Both the position numbers and the translations under genes were made by a program. DNA of 64,000 nucleotides, from contig CAZTQN010000012.1 of NCBI GenBank assembly GCA_964615765.1, forward strand, positions 1 to 64,000. The letters run 5' to 3'. Positions within the stretch are counted from its first letter, which is position 1; the number at the start of each line of letters is the position of its first letter. Below, piece after piece: positions 30,740-40,900 of the stretch. Below the pieces are notes generated by a model that saw only the letters and a list, made by a program, of their open reading frames with translations, had not been told where the DNA came from and searched no databases. The stretch comes from CAZTQN01 sp964615765. GTDB lineage: Bacteria; Planctomycetota; Phycisphaerae; Phycisphaerales; UBA1924.

Positions 30740-31936
30740 GTGAAGCAACTACTGAGCGTGGGCGTGGTGGCGTGTGTGGGTGCGGTGATGAGCGCGACGG
30801 CGACGGCGCAGTTGGCGACCGACTACCGGGTGCGGGCCGACTTCCGCACGCCGGATGACGGCGGCTGGGCCGCCAACGAGTCCGTCGGCAACACGGACTT
30901 CCGGATCCACGCGCGGTACCTGGCGATGTACTACGGCGGCGTGCTGCGGCAGGACAACTTCACGATGAGCGTGCAGATCGACTTCACGGGCATCTCGGGC
31001 TTCGCGACGCACTTCGCCGGCAGCCCGTACAACAGCAACTACGACGTGTATTTCAACAACTTCTACATGGGGCGCGCGATCATGGGGCAGAGCGAGCCCG
31101 GCATCGCGGAGCTGGTGTACAAGAGCCGGCACCCGGACGCGCCGGAGCGGGCGGTGCCGGCGAACTGGCCGAGCCCGATCGAGATCGGGACGGTGGTGCG
31201 GGTGTACTTCGCGAGCGCGGGGGCGGAGCCGGCGTTCGGGTCGGCGCTGCCTTCGGGAACGCCGGTGCTGGTGTCGACGCTGGAGGAGAAGGTGGCCCGC
31301 GGCGACGTGAACCAGGACGGGAAGGTGGACATGGACGACTTCCCGACGCTGCTCGCGGAGTATGACCCGGCCGGGGCGCAGGGCGCGCACGTCGGGCCGG
31401 ACCGTGGGGACTTCACGGGCGACAACCGGAGCGACGGCGCGGACTATGCGGTGATGGCGGCGAACTGGACGGACACGAGCGTGAGCATCCCGCCGCAGCC
31501 CACGGCGTGTCTGGAAACGCCGACGGCGCCGGCGAGCGCGACGGCGTGCCTGGGCGGCGCGGCGTCGATGTCGACGCAGGGCGCGGGGACGGGGCCGTTC
31601 GCGTACCAATGGCGGCGCAACGGCGTCGCGATCACCGGGCCGACCAACGCGAGCGCGGCGACGGCGATGCTGAGCCTGACGGACCTGCGCGGCGGGCACA
31701 GCGGGACGTACGACTGCGTCATCAGCAACGCGTGCGGGTCGATCACGACGGCGCCCGCGACGCTGACGGTGTGCACGGCGGACTTCAACTGCTCCGGCGC
31801 GGCGACGGGCCAGGACGTGTTCGACTTCCTGTCGGCCTACTTCACGGGCCAGCCGCTGGCGGATGTCAACGGCACGGGCGGCGTGTCCGTGCAGGACATC
31901 TTCGAGTTCGTGACGGCGTTCTTCCGCGGGTGCTGA
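30740..31936 (+). CDS. Exported protein with canonical dockerin-like, Ig-like and GC-dockerin domains
   Basis: 398 residues from a GTG at 30740 with GGAAGGGG upstream; the signal peptide (VKQLLSVG..., site ATA before QL) begins there. Residues 20-185 are an unrecognised domain. Around 190-245 there are two canonical calcium-loop motifs, GDVNQDGKVDMDD and GDFTGDNRSDGAD, as in type I dockerins. An Ig-like domain (FAYQWRRNGV to SGTYDCV) follows, then a GC-dockerin (CTADFNCSG to FFRGC). Having both dockerin kinds in one chain is unusual in this window. A strong terminator follows. Confidence 0.83.
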   Translation: MKQLLSVGVVACVGAVMSATATAQLATDYRVRADFRTPDDGGWAANESVGNTDFRIHARYLAMYYGGVLRQDNFTMSVQIDFTGISGFATHFAGSPYNSNYDVYFNNFYMGRAIMGQSEPGIAELVYKSRHPDAPERAVPANWPSPIEIGTVVRVYFASAGAEPAFGSALPSGTPVLVSTLEEKVARGDVNQDGKVDMDDFPTLLAEYDPAGAQGAHVGPDRGDFTGDNRSDGADYAVMAANWTDTSVSIPPQPTACLETPTAPASATACLGGAASMSTQGAGTGPFAYQWRRNGVAITGPTNASAATAMLSLTDLRGGHSGTYDCVISNACGSITTAPATLTVCTADFNCSGAATGQDVFDFLSAYFTGQPLADVNGTGGVSVQDIFEFVTAFFRGC

Positions 31937-31972
31937 CGTCGCGGCGAGCGATCACTGTCTGAGCGCAAAGAG

Positions 31973-32003
31973 ACCGGGGGGCCAGTTGGCCCCCCGGTTT
32001 TTT
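31973..32003 (+). terminator. Strong rho-independent terminator
   Basis: An 11-bp stem ACCGGGGGGCC/GGCCCCCCGGT, loop AGTT, then a run of T, 37 bases after the preceding stop. Confidence 0.9.
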
Positions 32004-32054
32004 CGCGTGTCGGTGGCGCGAGAAGACGCCGACAAGGAGGTGAGTGCTGCTTGC

Positions 32055-32321
32055 TCAGCGCTTGATGCGTGAGGCGAGGGGGTGGGCGATGACGGGGCAG
32101 TTGACGATGACGTTGAGCGGCTTGACGCCGAAGACGAAGGCGTTGCCCGGGCCGTCGGGGTTGGCGGAAACGACCTCGCCGGCGGCGACGGCGCGCTGCA
32201 GTTCGGCGAAGGACGTGATGCGGCGGACCTTGCCCTGGGCGATGGCGGCGTCGGTCCAGGCGACGACGTGGGCGTCCCACAGTGGGCTGTAGTTGTTGGT
32301 GTCGGAGCGATCGTTGCCAGC
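32055..32321 (-). pseudogene. 3' remnant of a truncated gene
   Basis: An 88-codon stretch with coding character and no start codon: the codon just before it is TAG and there is no ATG in the frame. Its translation opens AGNDRSDTNNYSPLWDAHVV, continues WTDAAIAQGKVRRITSF and ends NCPVIAHPLASRIKR before the stop. This reads like the conserved C-terminal end of a family of bacterial hypothetical proteins with a YSPLWD...VNCPI pattern. The 5' part is missing. The break coincides with a sharp drop in GC content and the promoter region of the 32417 gene, so insertion of that segment probably cut it. Confidence 0.65.
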
Positions 32322-32416
32322 CTAGACTACACTCCTTGCTAACTCTGTAGCAGAATGTGAAGCCTCTCGATCGCTGGCTAGGGCACGAGGAACTCTCAGT
32401 TACAGTAAGGGGACTT

Positions 32417-33754
32417 ATGGGACAACTAGAAAAAAGCTCCGTACTGCGCAGTCTCACTTTCTTGCTCGTCCTTCTCGTGGGTGCAGGAATAGCCGGAGCC
32501 CAACCTGTCCTGATCCCGATGGGCCAGGTTCAAGGCGGGCCAGTAGCGGATGCGGCGTTGAGCGGAGATGGAACGACCGTCGTGGGAACACGGTACTTCA
32601 ATCCCTTGAGCGGAATCCGTGGGATGCGGTGGACATCGGACACAGGTTGGCAGTTTTTGACGGATCCAGTTGGTGGACCACCGTCATTCGCTTTTGGAGT
32701 CAATCGCGACGGAACCGTAATTTCAGGTTTCATCGAAGGGCCTATTGGACCTGGGATGTGTACCTGGAATTCACTTGGCATCGCTACTTTGCTGCCTCCA
32801 AGCGACTCTTCTCGCGCTTCAGATGTGAGCAACGATGGACAGGTCATTGTAGGATCGGGAAGCCGGTTTGGCTTCCGCTGGACACCCTCTGAAGGATTTC
32901 AAAGTCTGCAGTTTGCATCAAGCTCCTTTTCCGCCGCTCGCGCAGTAAGCGGCGATGGAACTGTTGTTGTCGGACACGCTGACATTCTCGACGATTCTTG
33001 TTTTTGCCGTCAGCTGCGAGCGTTTGTCTGGACACAGAGCGACGGTATGGTGATGGTTCCTCGCTTGCCCGGCCTACCGGGCACTTGGCCCTCCACTGCG
33101 ACGGCGATCAGCTCGGATGGATCTGTTGTGGTGGGCGGCGACGGAACCGGTGCATTCCGATGGCATCTGGGAAGCCAAGTCCAAGAGCTTTCTTGGCTTG
33201 CAGGATCCACCGGATGTTCGCCGATGGCAGTATCGGAGTTCGGAACTAGGATTGTGGGTTTATGTAACAATGGTCAAGGCTTCGTCTGGGACAACGCAAT
33301 CGGCCTGCTTCCCGCCGTTCAATTCTTACAACAAGCAGGAATCCAAACAAGCGGATTAGAAATTCAGCTGGTGTCTGGAATTTCAGACGACGGCACTGTC
33401 CTGCTCTTTGAGGGCACTCTCGACGGCGTGCGGCAAACTTTTGTCGCCAAGGGACTCCCGCGCAGTACATCTATCGGTGCTTGCTGCAGCGGAACGAGTT
33501 GCTCCCTGACCCTCGCTGCAGGATGTAGCGCCAGCTTTGTCCCCGCCGTAAGCAGCTGTGGAACTGCTCAGAATCCCGTCGCATGCTGTCGGGTGAACGT
33601 AAATCAGATGAACGGCGTCTCCGTCCAAGACATCTTCGACTTCCTCGCCGCATGGTTTGGGGGCAACATTGCAGTAGCCAACTTCAACGCTGATTGCTGC
33701 ATCACCGTGCAAGACCTGTTTGACTTCCTCGGCGCGTACTTTGCAGGCTGCTAG
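32417..33754 (+). CDS. Exported HAF-repeat protein with GC-dockerin
   Basis: 445 residues. AAGGGG lies before the ATG at 32417. Signal site AGA before QP. Residues 40-330 hold seven or more repeats such as AVSGDGTVVVGH, DVSNDGQVIVGS and AISSDGSVVVGG, alternating with FRWT or FVWT strands. This is the HAF-type extracellular repeat, a predicted propeller. Then comes one six-Cys module (GACCSGTSC...) and a GC-dockerin with CC doublets (CCRVNVNQM, ADCCITVQD) ending YFAGC. The whole region 32322 to about 33960 is clearly richer in A and T than its surroundings, which suggests recent acquisition next to a truncated gene. Confidence 0.84.
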   Translation: MGQLEKSSVLRSLTFLLVLLVGAGIAGAQPVLIPMGQVQGGPVADAALSGDGTTVVGTRYFNPLSGIRGMRWTSDTGWQFLTDPVGGPPSFAFGVNRDGTVISGFIEGPIGPGMCTWNSLGIATLLPPSDSSRASDVSNDGQVIVGSGSRFGFRWTPSEGFQSLQFASSSFSAARAVSGDGTVVVGHADILDDSCFCRQLRAFVWTQSDGMVMVPRLPGLPGTWPSTATAISSDGSVVVGGDGTGAFRWHLGSQVQELSWLAGSTGCSPMAVSEFGTRIVGLCNNGQGFVWDNAIGLLPAVQFLQQAGIQTSGLEIQLVSGISDDGTVLLFEGTLDGVRQTFVAKGLPRSTSIGACCSGTSCSLTLAAGCSASFVPAVSSCGTAQNPVACCRVNVNQMNGVSVQDIFDFLAAWFGGNIAVANFNADCCITVQDLFDFLGAYFAGC

Positions 33755-34013
33755 CGCGGTATGGTCTGGCTCTGTCGCATTGTTTGCGTCGTCTGACTTG
33801 ATTGTCGACTTTGTCGGCTGGCACGAATGCAGCGATCTGCGCGGACAAAGACAAGCGTTCTCAGCCAGCGCTGGCTGCAATGCGCGCCTTGTTCCCGGCC
33901 TGCGCTGAAGGGCGCTAAACTCCCGCCATGCTGGGTCTCGCGGATGTCGCCTGTCCCAGCCGGCAAGTGCGTGTAGATGGCGGGGCGGGAGGATGGCACT
34001 GGAGTCTTCGGAC

Positions 34014-36968
34014 ATGAATATGCAGCGTCGGTCGATGGCGGTGGTGGTGCGTTTCCTGGCGGGTACGTCGCTCGGTCTGGCGGTGGTGAGCGGGGCGGCC
34101 TTCGGGCAGGGGAGCGCACCGGCGCCGGCGGCGGCGGCGAGCGCGGGCGGGGCGTTGGATCTGAAGGCCGCGCTCCCGGCGGACCCGCGGCTGGTGACCG
34201 GTACGCTGCCCAACGGGCTGTCGTACGTGGTGGTGAAGCACAGCAACCCGCCCGGCCGCGCGAACATGTACATCCATGTGTCGTCGGGCTCCTTGAACGA
34301 GACCGACGCGCAGCGCGGCCTGGCCCACTACCTCGAGCACCTGGCGTTCAACGGGTCGAAGAACTTCCCGCCGGGGACGGTGGTGGACTTCTTCCAGTCG
34401 ATGGGTCTGACCTTCGGCCAGCACCAGAACGCGTTCACGTCGTTCGATCAGACGACGTACATCCTGTCGTTCCCGGACACGAAGGCCGAGACGATGGAAC
34501 GCGGGATGAAGTTCTTCAGCGACGTCGCGTTCGGCATGCTGCTGCTGGACGCGGAGATCGAGGAAGAGCGTCAGGTGATCATGGAAGAGAAGCGGACGCG
34601 GCTGTCGGCGCAGCAGCGCGTGCAGGAGTTCGTGCTGCAGCGGCTGATGCCGGGGTCTTTGATCGGCGACCGGCTCCCGATCGGGACCGAGCAGACGATC
34701 ATGGGCGTCAAGCGGCCGGACTTCATGGACTACTACTCGCGGTGGTACGTCCCGTCGAACATGACGGTGATCGTGGTCGCGGACGCCGAGCCGGCGACGG
34801 TGGTCGAGCAGATCTCCAAGAGCTTCAGCGGGGGCGAGAAGACCCCGCGGCCGGAGGACGTGGACCCGGGCGTGAAGCCCTACACCGAGAGCCGCGCGAT
34901 CGTCGCGAGCGACCCGGAACTGACGCGTGGCGAGGTGGCCATCGTGTCGGTGGGCGGCAAGCAGGACCCCGTGCAGACGGTCGCCGACTTCCGGCGCGAG
35001 GCGGTGCGCGACATCGCGGTGCAGGCGTTCAACCGGCGCATCGACGCCAAGCTCGCCAAGGGCGGGATGGCGATGACCAACGGGTTCGCGATGGCGATGA
35101 ACCTGTTCAACTCGGCGCACATGCGGCAGGTGGGGGCTTCGGGCGAACCGGGCAAGTGGAAGGACATGCTGGCGGAACTGGGCACCGAGCTCAAGCGTGC
35201 CCGCTTGCACGGGTTCACGCAGCGCGAGATCGATGACGTGAAGAACGAGCTGCGGGCCGGGGCGGAGCAGTACCTGGAGCAGGAGAAGACGATCCCCGCG
35301 CCGGCGCTGATCCGGACGATCAACAACTCGGTGGCGACGGGCGACGTGTTCATGAGCGCCCAGCAGGAGCTTGATCTCTACACCTCGATCCTGCCGACGG
35401 TGAGCCGCGAGGAAGTGGTGGCGGCGTTCAACGAGCTGTTCGGGAACGAGCACGTGACGTTCCTGGCGCAGCTGCCGACGGGCGTCGAGGGCGGCGTGCC
35501 GAGCGAGAGCGACCTCTTGGCGCTGGGCAAGAAGGCGCTGGACGTGAAGCCGGAAGCCGAGAGCGAGGCGGCCCGGGCGTCGTCGCTGATGGAGAAGGCG
35601 CCCACGCCGGGCAAGGTCGTTGAGACGACGGTGCACGAGGGCGCGGGCGTGACGAGCGCCTGGCTGGACAACGGCGTGCGCGTGCACCACCGCAGCATGG
35701 ACATCCGCAAGGACAACGTGTGGATCCAGATCAACCTGGCGGCGGGGCAGATCCAGGAGACCGGGAGCGTGGCGCGCGGGACGACCGACGTCGCGGGCCT
35801 GGCCTGGGGCACGCCGGCGACCAGCACGCTGTCGTCGACGGAGATCCGCGACCTGATGACGGGCAAGAAGGTTGAAGTCGGCGGCGGGATCGGGACCGAC
35901 ACGATGTCGATCGTGGTCTCGGGCAGCCCGGCGGACCTGGAGGCCGGCCTGCAGCAGGCGCACCTGATGCTGACGGACCCGAAGATCGAGCCGAGCGCGA
36001 TGGAGCGGTGGAAGACGTCGGTCCTGCAGTCGATCGCGGCCCGCGCGTCGACGCCGCAGGCGGCCTTCGCCGAGGCGCTCACGAGCACGTTGTTCCCGCC
36101 GAGCGAGGCGCGGACGCAGCTGCTCACGGCGGAGCAGGTGAACGCGCTGAAGATCGAGCCGGCGCAGGCGTGGCTGACGAGCACGGTGCGGTCGGCGCCG
36201 ATGGAAGTGTCGGTGGTCGGCGACATCACGCTCGAGCGGGCGATGCAGCTGGTGACGACGTACATCGGCTCGCTCCCCAAGCGGGAGCGGATCGGGGCGT
36301 CGACGCTGGACGACCTGCGCACGATCGCCAAGCGTCCGGGCCCGATCGAGACGCGCAAGCAGATCGACACGCAGACGGCCCAGGCCGTGGTCGCGAGCGG
36401 GTTCTACGGGCCGGACGCGGAGAACGTGGCGGACACGCGGACGATGATGATGGCGTCGCGTGTGCTGTCGACGCGGATCCTGAAGAAGATCCGCGAGAAG
36501 GAGCAGCTGGTGTACTCGGCGGGCGCGCGGCTGCAGCCGGGCGACGCGTACCCGGGCTACGGCGTGATGATGATGGCCGCCCCGACCGAGCCGGCGAAGG
36601 TCGATCGCCTGATCGCGTCGACGGCGGAGATCTGGAAGGAGTTCGCCGAGGGCGGGCCGACGAGCGAGGAGATCGACGTCGCGAAGAAGCAGCTGGCGAA
36701 CCAGCTCGACGAGACGATGAAGCAGCCGGACTTCTGGCTGGCGCGGCTGGGGACGCTGGGGTACCGGAACGTCAAGCTCGACGACGTGATGGCGGCGAAC
36801 GCGTTCTACCAGTCGCTCACGCCGGAAGCCGTCAAGACGGTGTTCGCCAAGTACTACAAGCCCGAGGCGGTCGTGACGGCGGTGGTGATGCCGAAGACGC
36901 CGTCGGCGGGTGACGCCGTCAAGCCGGCCAACGGCCCGGCGGCCCAGCCCACCAAGTCGGCGAACTGA
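34014..36968 (+). CDS. Exported M16 family zinc metalloprotease (PqqL/pitrilysin-like)
   Basis: 984 residues. The ATG at 34014 has GGAG 9 bases upstream; an in-frame ATG at 33993 overlaps its own purine-rich motif. Signal site AFG before QG, so the enzyme should act in the periplasm or outside. The inverted zinc motif HYLEH is at residues 105-109, with the third ligand among Glu 183-185, about 75 residues later as in the family. The length fits the two-half M16 fold of four domains; the second half lacks HxxEH, as usual. GLAHYLEHLAFNGSKNFP is typical of PqqL-like proteases. It is followed by a terminator and seems monocistronic. Substrate not deducible. Confidence 0.93.
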   Translation: MNMQRRSMAVVVRFLAGTSLGLAVVSGAAFGQGSAPAPAAAASAGGALDLKAALPADPRLVTGTLPNGLSYVVVKHSNPPGRANMYIHVSSGSLNETDAQRGLAHYLEHLAFNGSKNFPPGTVVDFFQSMGLTFGQHQNAFTSFDQTTYILSFPDTKAETMERGMKFFSDVAFGMLLLDAEIEEERQVIMEEKRTRLSAQQRVQEFVLQRLMPGSLIGDRLPIGTEQTIMGVKRPDFMDYYSRWYVPSNMTVIVVADAEPATVVEQISKSFSGGEKTPRPEDVDPGVKPYTESRAIVASDPELTRGEVAIVSVGGKQDPVQTVADFRREAVRDIAVQAFNRRIDAKLAKGGMAMTNGFAMAMNLFNSAHMRQVGASGEPGKWKDMLAELGTELKRARLHGFTQREIDDVKNELRAGAEQYLEQEKTIPAPALIRTINNSVATGDVFMSAQQELDLYTSILPTVSREEVVAAFNELFGNEHVTFLAQLPTGVEGGVPSESDLLALGKKALDVKPEAESEAARASSLMEKAPTPGKVVETTVHEGAGVTSAWLDNGVRVHHRSMDIRKDNVWIQINLAAGQIQETGSVARGTTDVAGLAWGTPATSTLSSTEIRDLMTGKKVEVGGGIGTDTMSIVVSGSPADLEAGLQQAHLMLTDPKIEPSAMERWKTSVLQSIAARASTPQAAFAEALTSTLFPPSEARTQLLTAEQVNALKIEPAQAWLTSTVRSAPMEVSVVGDITLERAMQLVTTYIGSLPKRERIGASTLDDLRTIAKRPGPIETRKQIDTQTAQAVVASGFYGPDAENVADTRTMMMASRVLSTRILKKIREKEQLVYSAGARLQPGDAYPGYGVMMMAAPTEPAKVDRLIASTAEIWKEFAEGGPTSEEIDVAKKQLANQLDETMKQPDFWLARLGTLGYRNVKLDDVMAANAFYQSLTPEAVKTVFAKYYKPEAVVTAVVMPKTPSAGDAVKPANGPAAQPTKSAN

Positions 36969-36996
36969 TCGCTGACGGAGAAAACAAGTTCAACAG

Positions 36997-37027
36997 CCGC
37001 CCGGTGTGATGCCGGGCGGTTGTGCTT
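36997..37027 (+). terminator. Rho-independent terminator of the M16 protease gene
   Basis: Stem CCGCCCGG/CCGGGCGG with a 7-base loop, followed by TTGTGCTTTT, 29 bases after the stop. Confidence 0.7.
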
Positions 37028-37088
37028 TTGGCATGAAGAAGAGGCAGCAACCCCACGCGGAGCGTGGGGGTACCCGGGGCGGCGCGGC

Positions 37089-37889
37089 TCACTTCTGGGT
37101 GCGGGAGAGTTCGATGAGGGCGGCGTGCTTCATGAGCGCGGCGCAGGCGGTGCTGGCGGCGGCGAGCCAGCCGGGCAGGCCGTCGAGCACGCCGCGTTTG
37201 AGCACGAGTTGTTTGAACATGGCGCCGGCGGGCGAGAGGAGCAGTCGCGTGCGGCTGCCGCGAATGCCGGCGGCGTGCAGGCTCTGTGCCATCGTCGTCG
37301 CGTGGGCGTGCTGCTTGCGGAGATGTTCGATGAACGTCGGGAACGAGTCGTGGCGCAGCGTGCCGGGGAGGCGGCCGGCGGGCGCGCCGGGGCGGCGGAG
37401 TTCGAGCTTGTCGTGCGGGTCGAGCCCGCCCCACTGGGCCGAGCCGCGACGGACCAGACGCAGGCGCCACTCGGGCTGCCAGACGTAGCGCAGCGGGCGG
37501 CCCTGGTAATAGGTCATGCGGTTGAGCGCGTAGCCGTCGGGCTTGGAAGGCGCGTCGGCGGCGAGCGCGGCCCGGATCCCGGCGGCGAGTTCGGGCAGAA
37601 CGCTCTCATCCGAGTCGATGCACAAGACCCACTCGAGCGTGCACGCTTCGAGGGCGAGCTGCTTGGTCTTGATGTGCCCGAGCCAGGGGGAGTGCACAAC
37701 CCGCGCGCCGGCGGCTTCGAGCATCGGGATGGTGGCGTCGGTCGAGCCGGAATCGATCGCGACGATCTCGCTGGCGAGGCCGCGGAGGGAGGCGAGCGTC
37801 GCGCCGATCGTGTCCTGATTGTTCTTGCACACGATCGCGGCGGAGAGCGGCAGGCGCGAAGGGGCAAGGGGCTCGGACGGAGAAGACAT
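37089..37889 (-). CDS. Family 2 glycosyltransferase (KdtX/WaaE-like)
   Basis: 266 residues. A GT-A fold N-terminus is visible: LSAAIVCKNNQDTIGATLASL, then VAIDSGSTDAT and a DSD motif in LCIDSDES for metal and nucleotide-sugar binding. The middle QPEWRLRLVRRG and HDSFPTFIEHLRKQ segments are typical of the lipopolysaccharide core beta-glucosyltransferase group. It probably adds a sugar to a surface glycan at the inner face of the membrane. It has no export signal. It lies downstream of no obvious operon partner; the AsmA-like gene upstream on other side (37991-42793) reads in the same direction with a 101-base gap, so cotranscription is possible. Confidence 0.9.
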   Translation of the reverse strand: MSSPSEPLAPSRLPLSAAIVCKNNQDTIGATLASLRGLASEIVAIDSGSTDATIPMLEAAGARVVHSPWLGHIKTKQLALEACTLEWVLCIDSDESVLPELAAGIRAALAADAPSKPDGYALNRMTYYQGRPLRYVWQPEWRLRLVRRGSAQWGGLDPHDKLELRRPGAPAGRLPGTLRHDSFPTFIEHLRKQHAHATTMAQSLHAAGIRGSRTRLLLSPAGAMFKQLVLKRGVLDGLPGWLAAASTACAALMKHAALIELSRTQK

Positions 37890-37952
37890 GGCGTGAGGGT
37901 ACCGCGCGGTCGATCGAAGGCAGGCGGGACGCCTGAACTCGGCTGCCCTCCC

Positions 37953-37983
37953 CCTAGTGCCCAGTGCCTAGTGCCCAGTGCCT
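37953..37983. repeat. 14-bp tandem duplication
   Basis: CCTAGTGCCCAGTG occurs twice in a row, with a partial third unit, in the gap just before the stop of the AsmA-like gene. Confidence 0.8.
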
Positions 37984-37990
37984 CTCCCCA

Positions 37991-40900
37991 TCAGTTCTTC
38001 GGCTTTTCCTTGGGCTTGAAGAGATCCTTGATGGTGCGGTCGAGGGTGTCCTTGATGGCCTCGGCGGGCTTTTCGATGAGGTTTTTGCCGGCTTCCTGGG
38101 CGAAGAGGCCGGGGTCGGGCGTGAGGGAGGGGTTGTCGAGCGAGCCGCGGAGGCGCCAGGGGAACATCGTGGCCTTGTCGAGGACGCCGAGGTTGACGCC
38201 GAGCCCGCCGCCGCCGAAGAGCCCGATGGCGCGGTCGGTCATGAGGCCGAGGGGGATGTAGGTAACGCAGTCGAGGCGGCGGTTGACAAGGTCGACCTGG
38301 CCGCGGGTTTCGATGGAGAACTCGCCGATGGGGAGGCGGAAGCGGTCGTAGTTGGCGACGCCCTGTTCGAAGCGGACGACGAAGGGTTCGATGCGTCGCC
38401 CGACTTCGCCGGCGGTGCGGAGGCCGACGGCGTTCATGACGTCGGCGAGGATGCCCTGGGTGGTGAAGCGGGCGACGCCGGGGTCGATGCGGACGAGGCC
38501 GTTGAGTTTGCGGAGGTCGCCGTCGATGGGGACGCGGAGGGTCTCGGCCTGGATGATCGCGGGGTCGTCGGTGGTGTTCTTTTCGAGGGTCTTGACGATG
38601 GGGACGCCGCCGGAGAGTTGTTCGACCAGGGCGGGGCGGATCTCGATGATGCGGAGGCCGGTGTCGCCGGCCTGGATGAAAGCGCCGTTCTGGATGTCGC
38701 CCAGGAGGCGGGCGGTGGCGCGGGGGCTGACAGCCGTGGCGTCGATGCGGCCGGTGGCGATGCCCCCGCCGGCGGCGGCGGCGCCGGGCGGATTGCCGGG
38801 CTGGTTCTGTCCGGGCTGGTTCTGATTCGGCTGGTTCTGACTCTGATTCGGCGCGGCGGCGAGCGAGACGTTGTCGGCCCGGGCCTTGAGGTCGATCGTC
38901 GGGCCGAGGGCTTCGACGAGCAGGCCCTTCTGCTGGCCCAGCTGGTCGACGATGGCGGTGGGGAACTGCGCGAAGTCGGCGTCGAGGTTGAAGATGGCGT
39001 TCTTGGCGTTGATGACGCCGGTGCTGTCGGCGAGGTTGACGATGGAGGCGCGGGCGGAGGAGGGCTTGCCCGCGGCGGCGTCGGCGCCGGAGATGCGGGC
39101 GATGGAAAGGTCGGCGTCGATGGCGCCGGGCTGTTGTCCGGAGCGGACGGCGGCCTGGATCTGATCGAAGGTGAGCGGGCTGGGCTGATCGGCGGCGGCG
39201 CCGATCCCGCCGCGACGGACGGTGGCGGCGATCTGCGGGATCGCGACCGAGGCGTCGAGCGCGAAGACGCCGGGGAGCATGGGCCCGCGGGCGGGCGCGC
39301 CGGCGGTGGCCGCGGCGGGCATGGCGACGCTCAGACGCTGCAGGCGCAGGCTGACGGGCGCGGACTGTGTGATGGTGAGGCTGGGCGGCGGGGCGCCGGG
39401 CTTGCCCGCGCCGAGGACGACGCGGTTGAGGAACGCCGCGTCGGGCGTCCAGGTGATGTTCGCCGGGGCGTCGAGCGACAGGCGGTCTTGCCCGAGCGTG
39501 AGCGCGATGTTGTCGGCGCCGGAGAGCTTGGGGGCCTGGATCGCGGCGACGAGTTTCTGGATGCCTTGGCCCGCGGGTGTGACGCTGGCGCGGATGTCGG
39601 CCGTCGGGCCCAGCGCGCCGGTGAGTTGCCCGTTCTGGTTCAGCAGCGCGTCGATGGCGACGACGTCGAGCCCGGCGAGCGCGGCCTGAGCCGAGCGGAG
39701 CGCGGGGGCGACCTTGCCCTCGGCGTTCTTGGCGAAGGCGAGGGTCGCGGTGGCGTCGAGGTCGGCGATGCGTCCGGGGGCGCCGGGCCCCCCACTGCTG
39801 CTGATGCCGGCGCCGCGGAGGATCTGCGCGCCGGCCTTGATGTCGGCCTGCTTGCCGTCGCCCGCGGGGTCGCCCGCGAGGGCGGCGATGGGCGCGCGGG
39901 CTTCGACATTCAGGCGGCGAACCTGGACCTGCGTGGTCGTCGGGCGGCCCGAAGGGTCGGTGCCGACGGCGACGTTGTCGACGATGATGTCGCGGTCGGA
40001 GGTGATGGCGATGACGGCGTCGCCGGCGCGGGCGAAGTCTGGCGAAACGCCGCCGTCTTGCCCGGCCTTGAGCGGGACGTCGATGGCTTCAATAGCGCGG
40101 AGCGAGACGGTGAAGGGCTGCGCGATGGCCATCGGCGTCGTGCCGGACTTGGCCGACTGGGCCAGGGCGGGGTTGAGCGTCGCGGGGTCGGCGGTGAGAG
40201 TGACGTCGGCCTTGCCGATGCTGGCGAGCGTCGGCGTGACGCGGGCGCGAATCTCGCCGCCCACGCCCTGCGCGGCGGTGGTGAGCGTGACGGTGGCGGC
40301 GGTGCCGGCCGGCGCGCCGCCTTCGAGGATCGGCTCGAAGCGCGTCGTCAACGTCGCGGAGCGCCCGACGGCGCCGCGGACGATGGCGCCGACGGCGTCG
40401 GTAGACGCGGGGTCGAACATGGTGGCCAGGCCCGGGGCGATCTGCAGGACGGAGGCGGGCAGTTCGACGATCTCGAACGTGCCGCTCGCGCCCATGCGGA
40501 GCGCGAGATCGAGCCCGGCGGACTTGGGCAGGCGGCCTTGCTTCATGCCCTCGAGCGTGATCTGGGCGGCGGAGCGGAAGGGCTGACCGGCGTGCACGAA
40601 GCGGCCGGCGTGCTGGATGGAGGGCGCGACGCCGGGCGCGAGGGTGATCGCGACGTCGGCGGTGTCGATGACCAGCGGCTGTGCGGGCTGCGCAGGAGCC
40701 GGCGCGGGGGCGGCGGCCTGGGCCGGGTCGGTCGATGCGGCTGGCGCGGGTGTTGGCGGCGTGACGCGGAGGTCGGCGACTTGAGCCGTCACCCGGGCCC
40801 GGATGGCGGACATCGCGTCGGGCTTGGAGAGGTCGGCGAGGTTGACGGCGAGATCGGTGATGCCGGCGCGGACGCGGCCGGCGCCGTCGACGGCGAGGCT

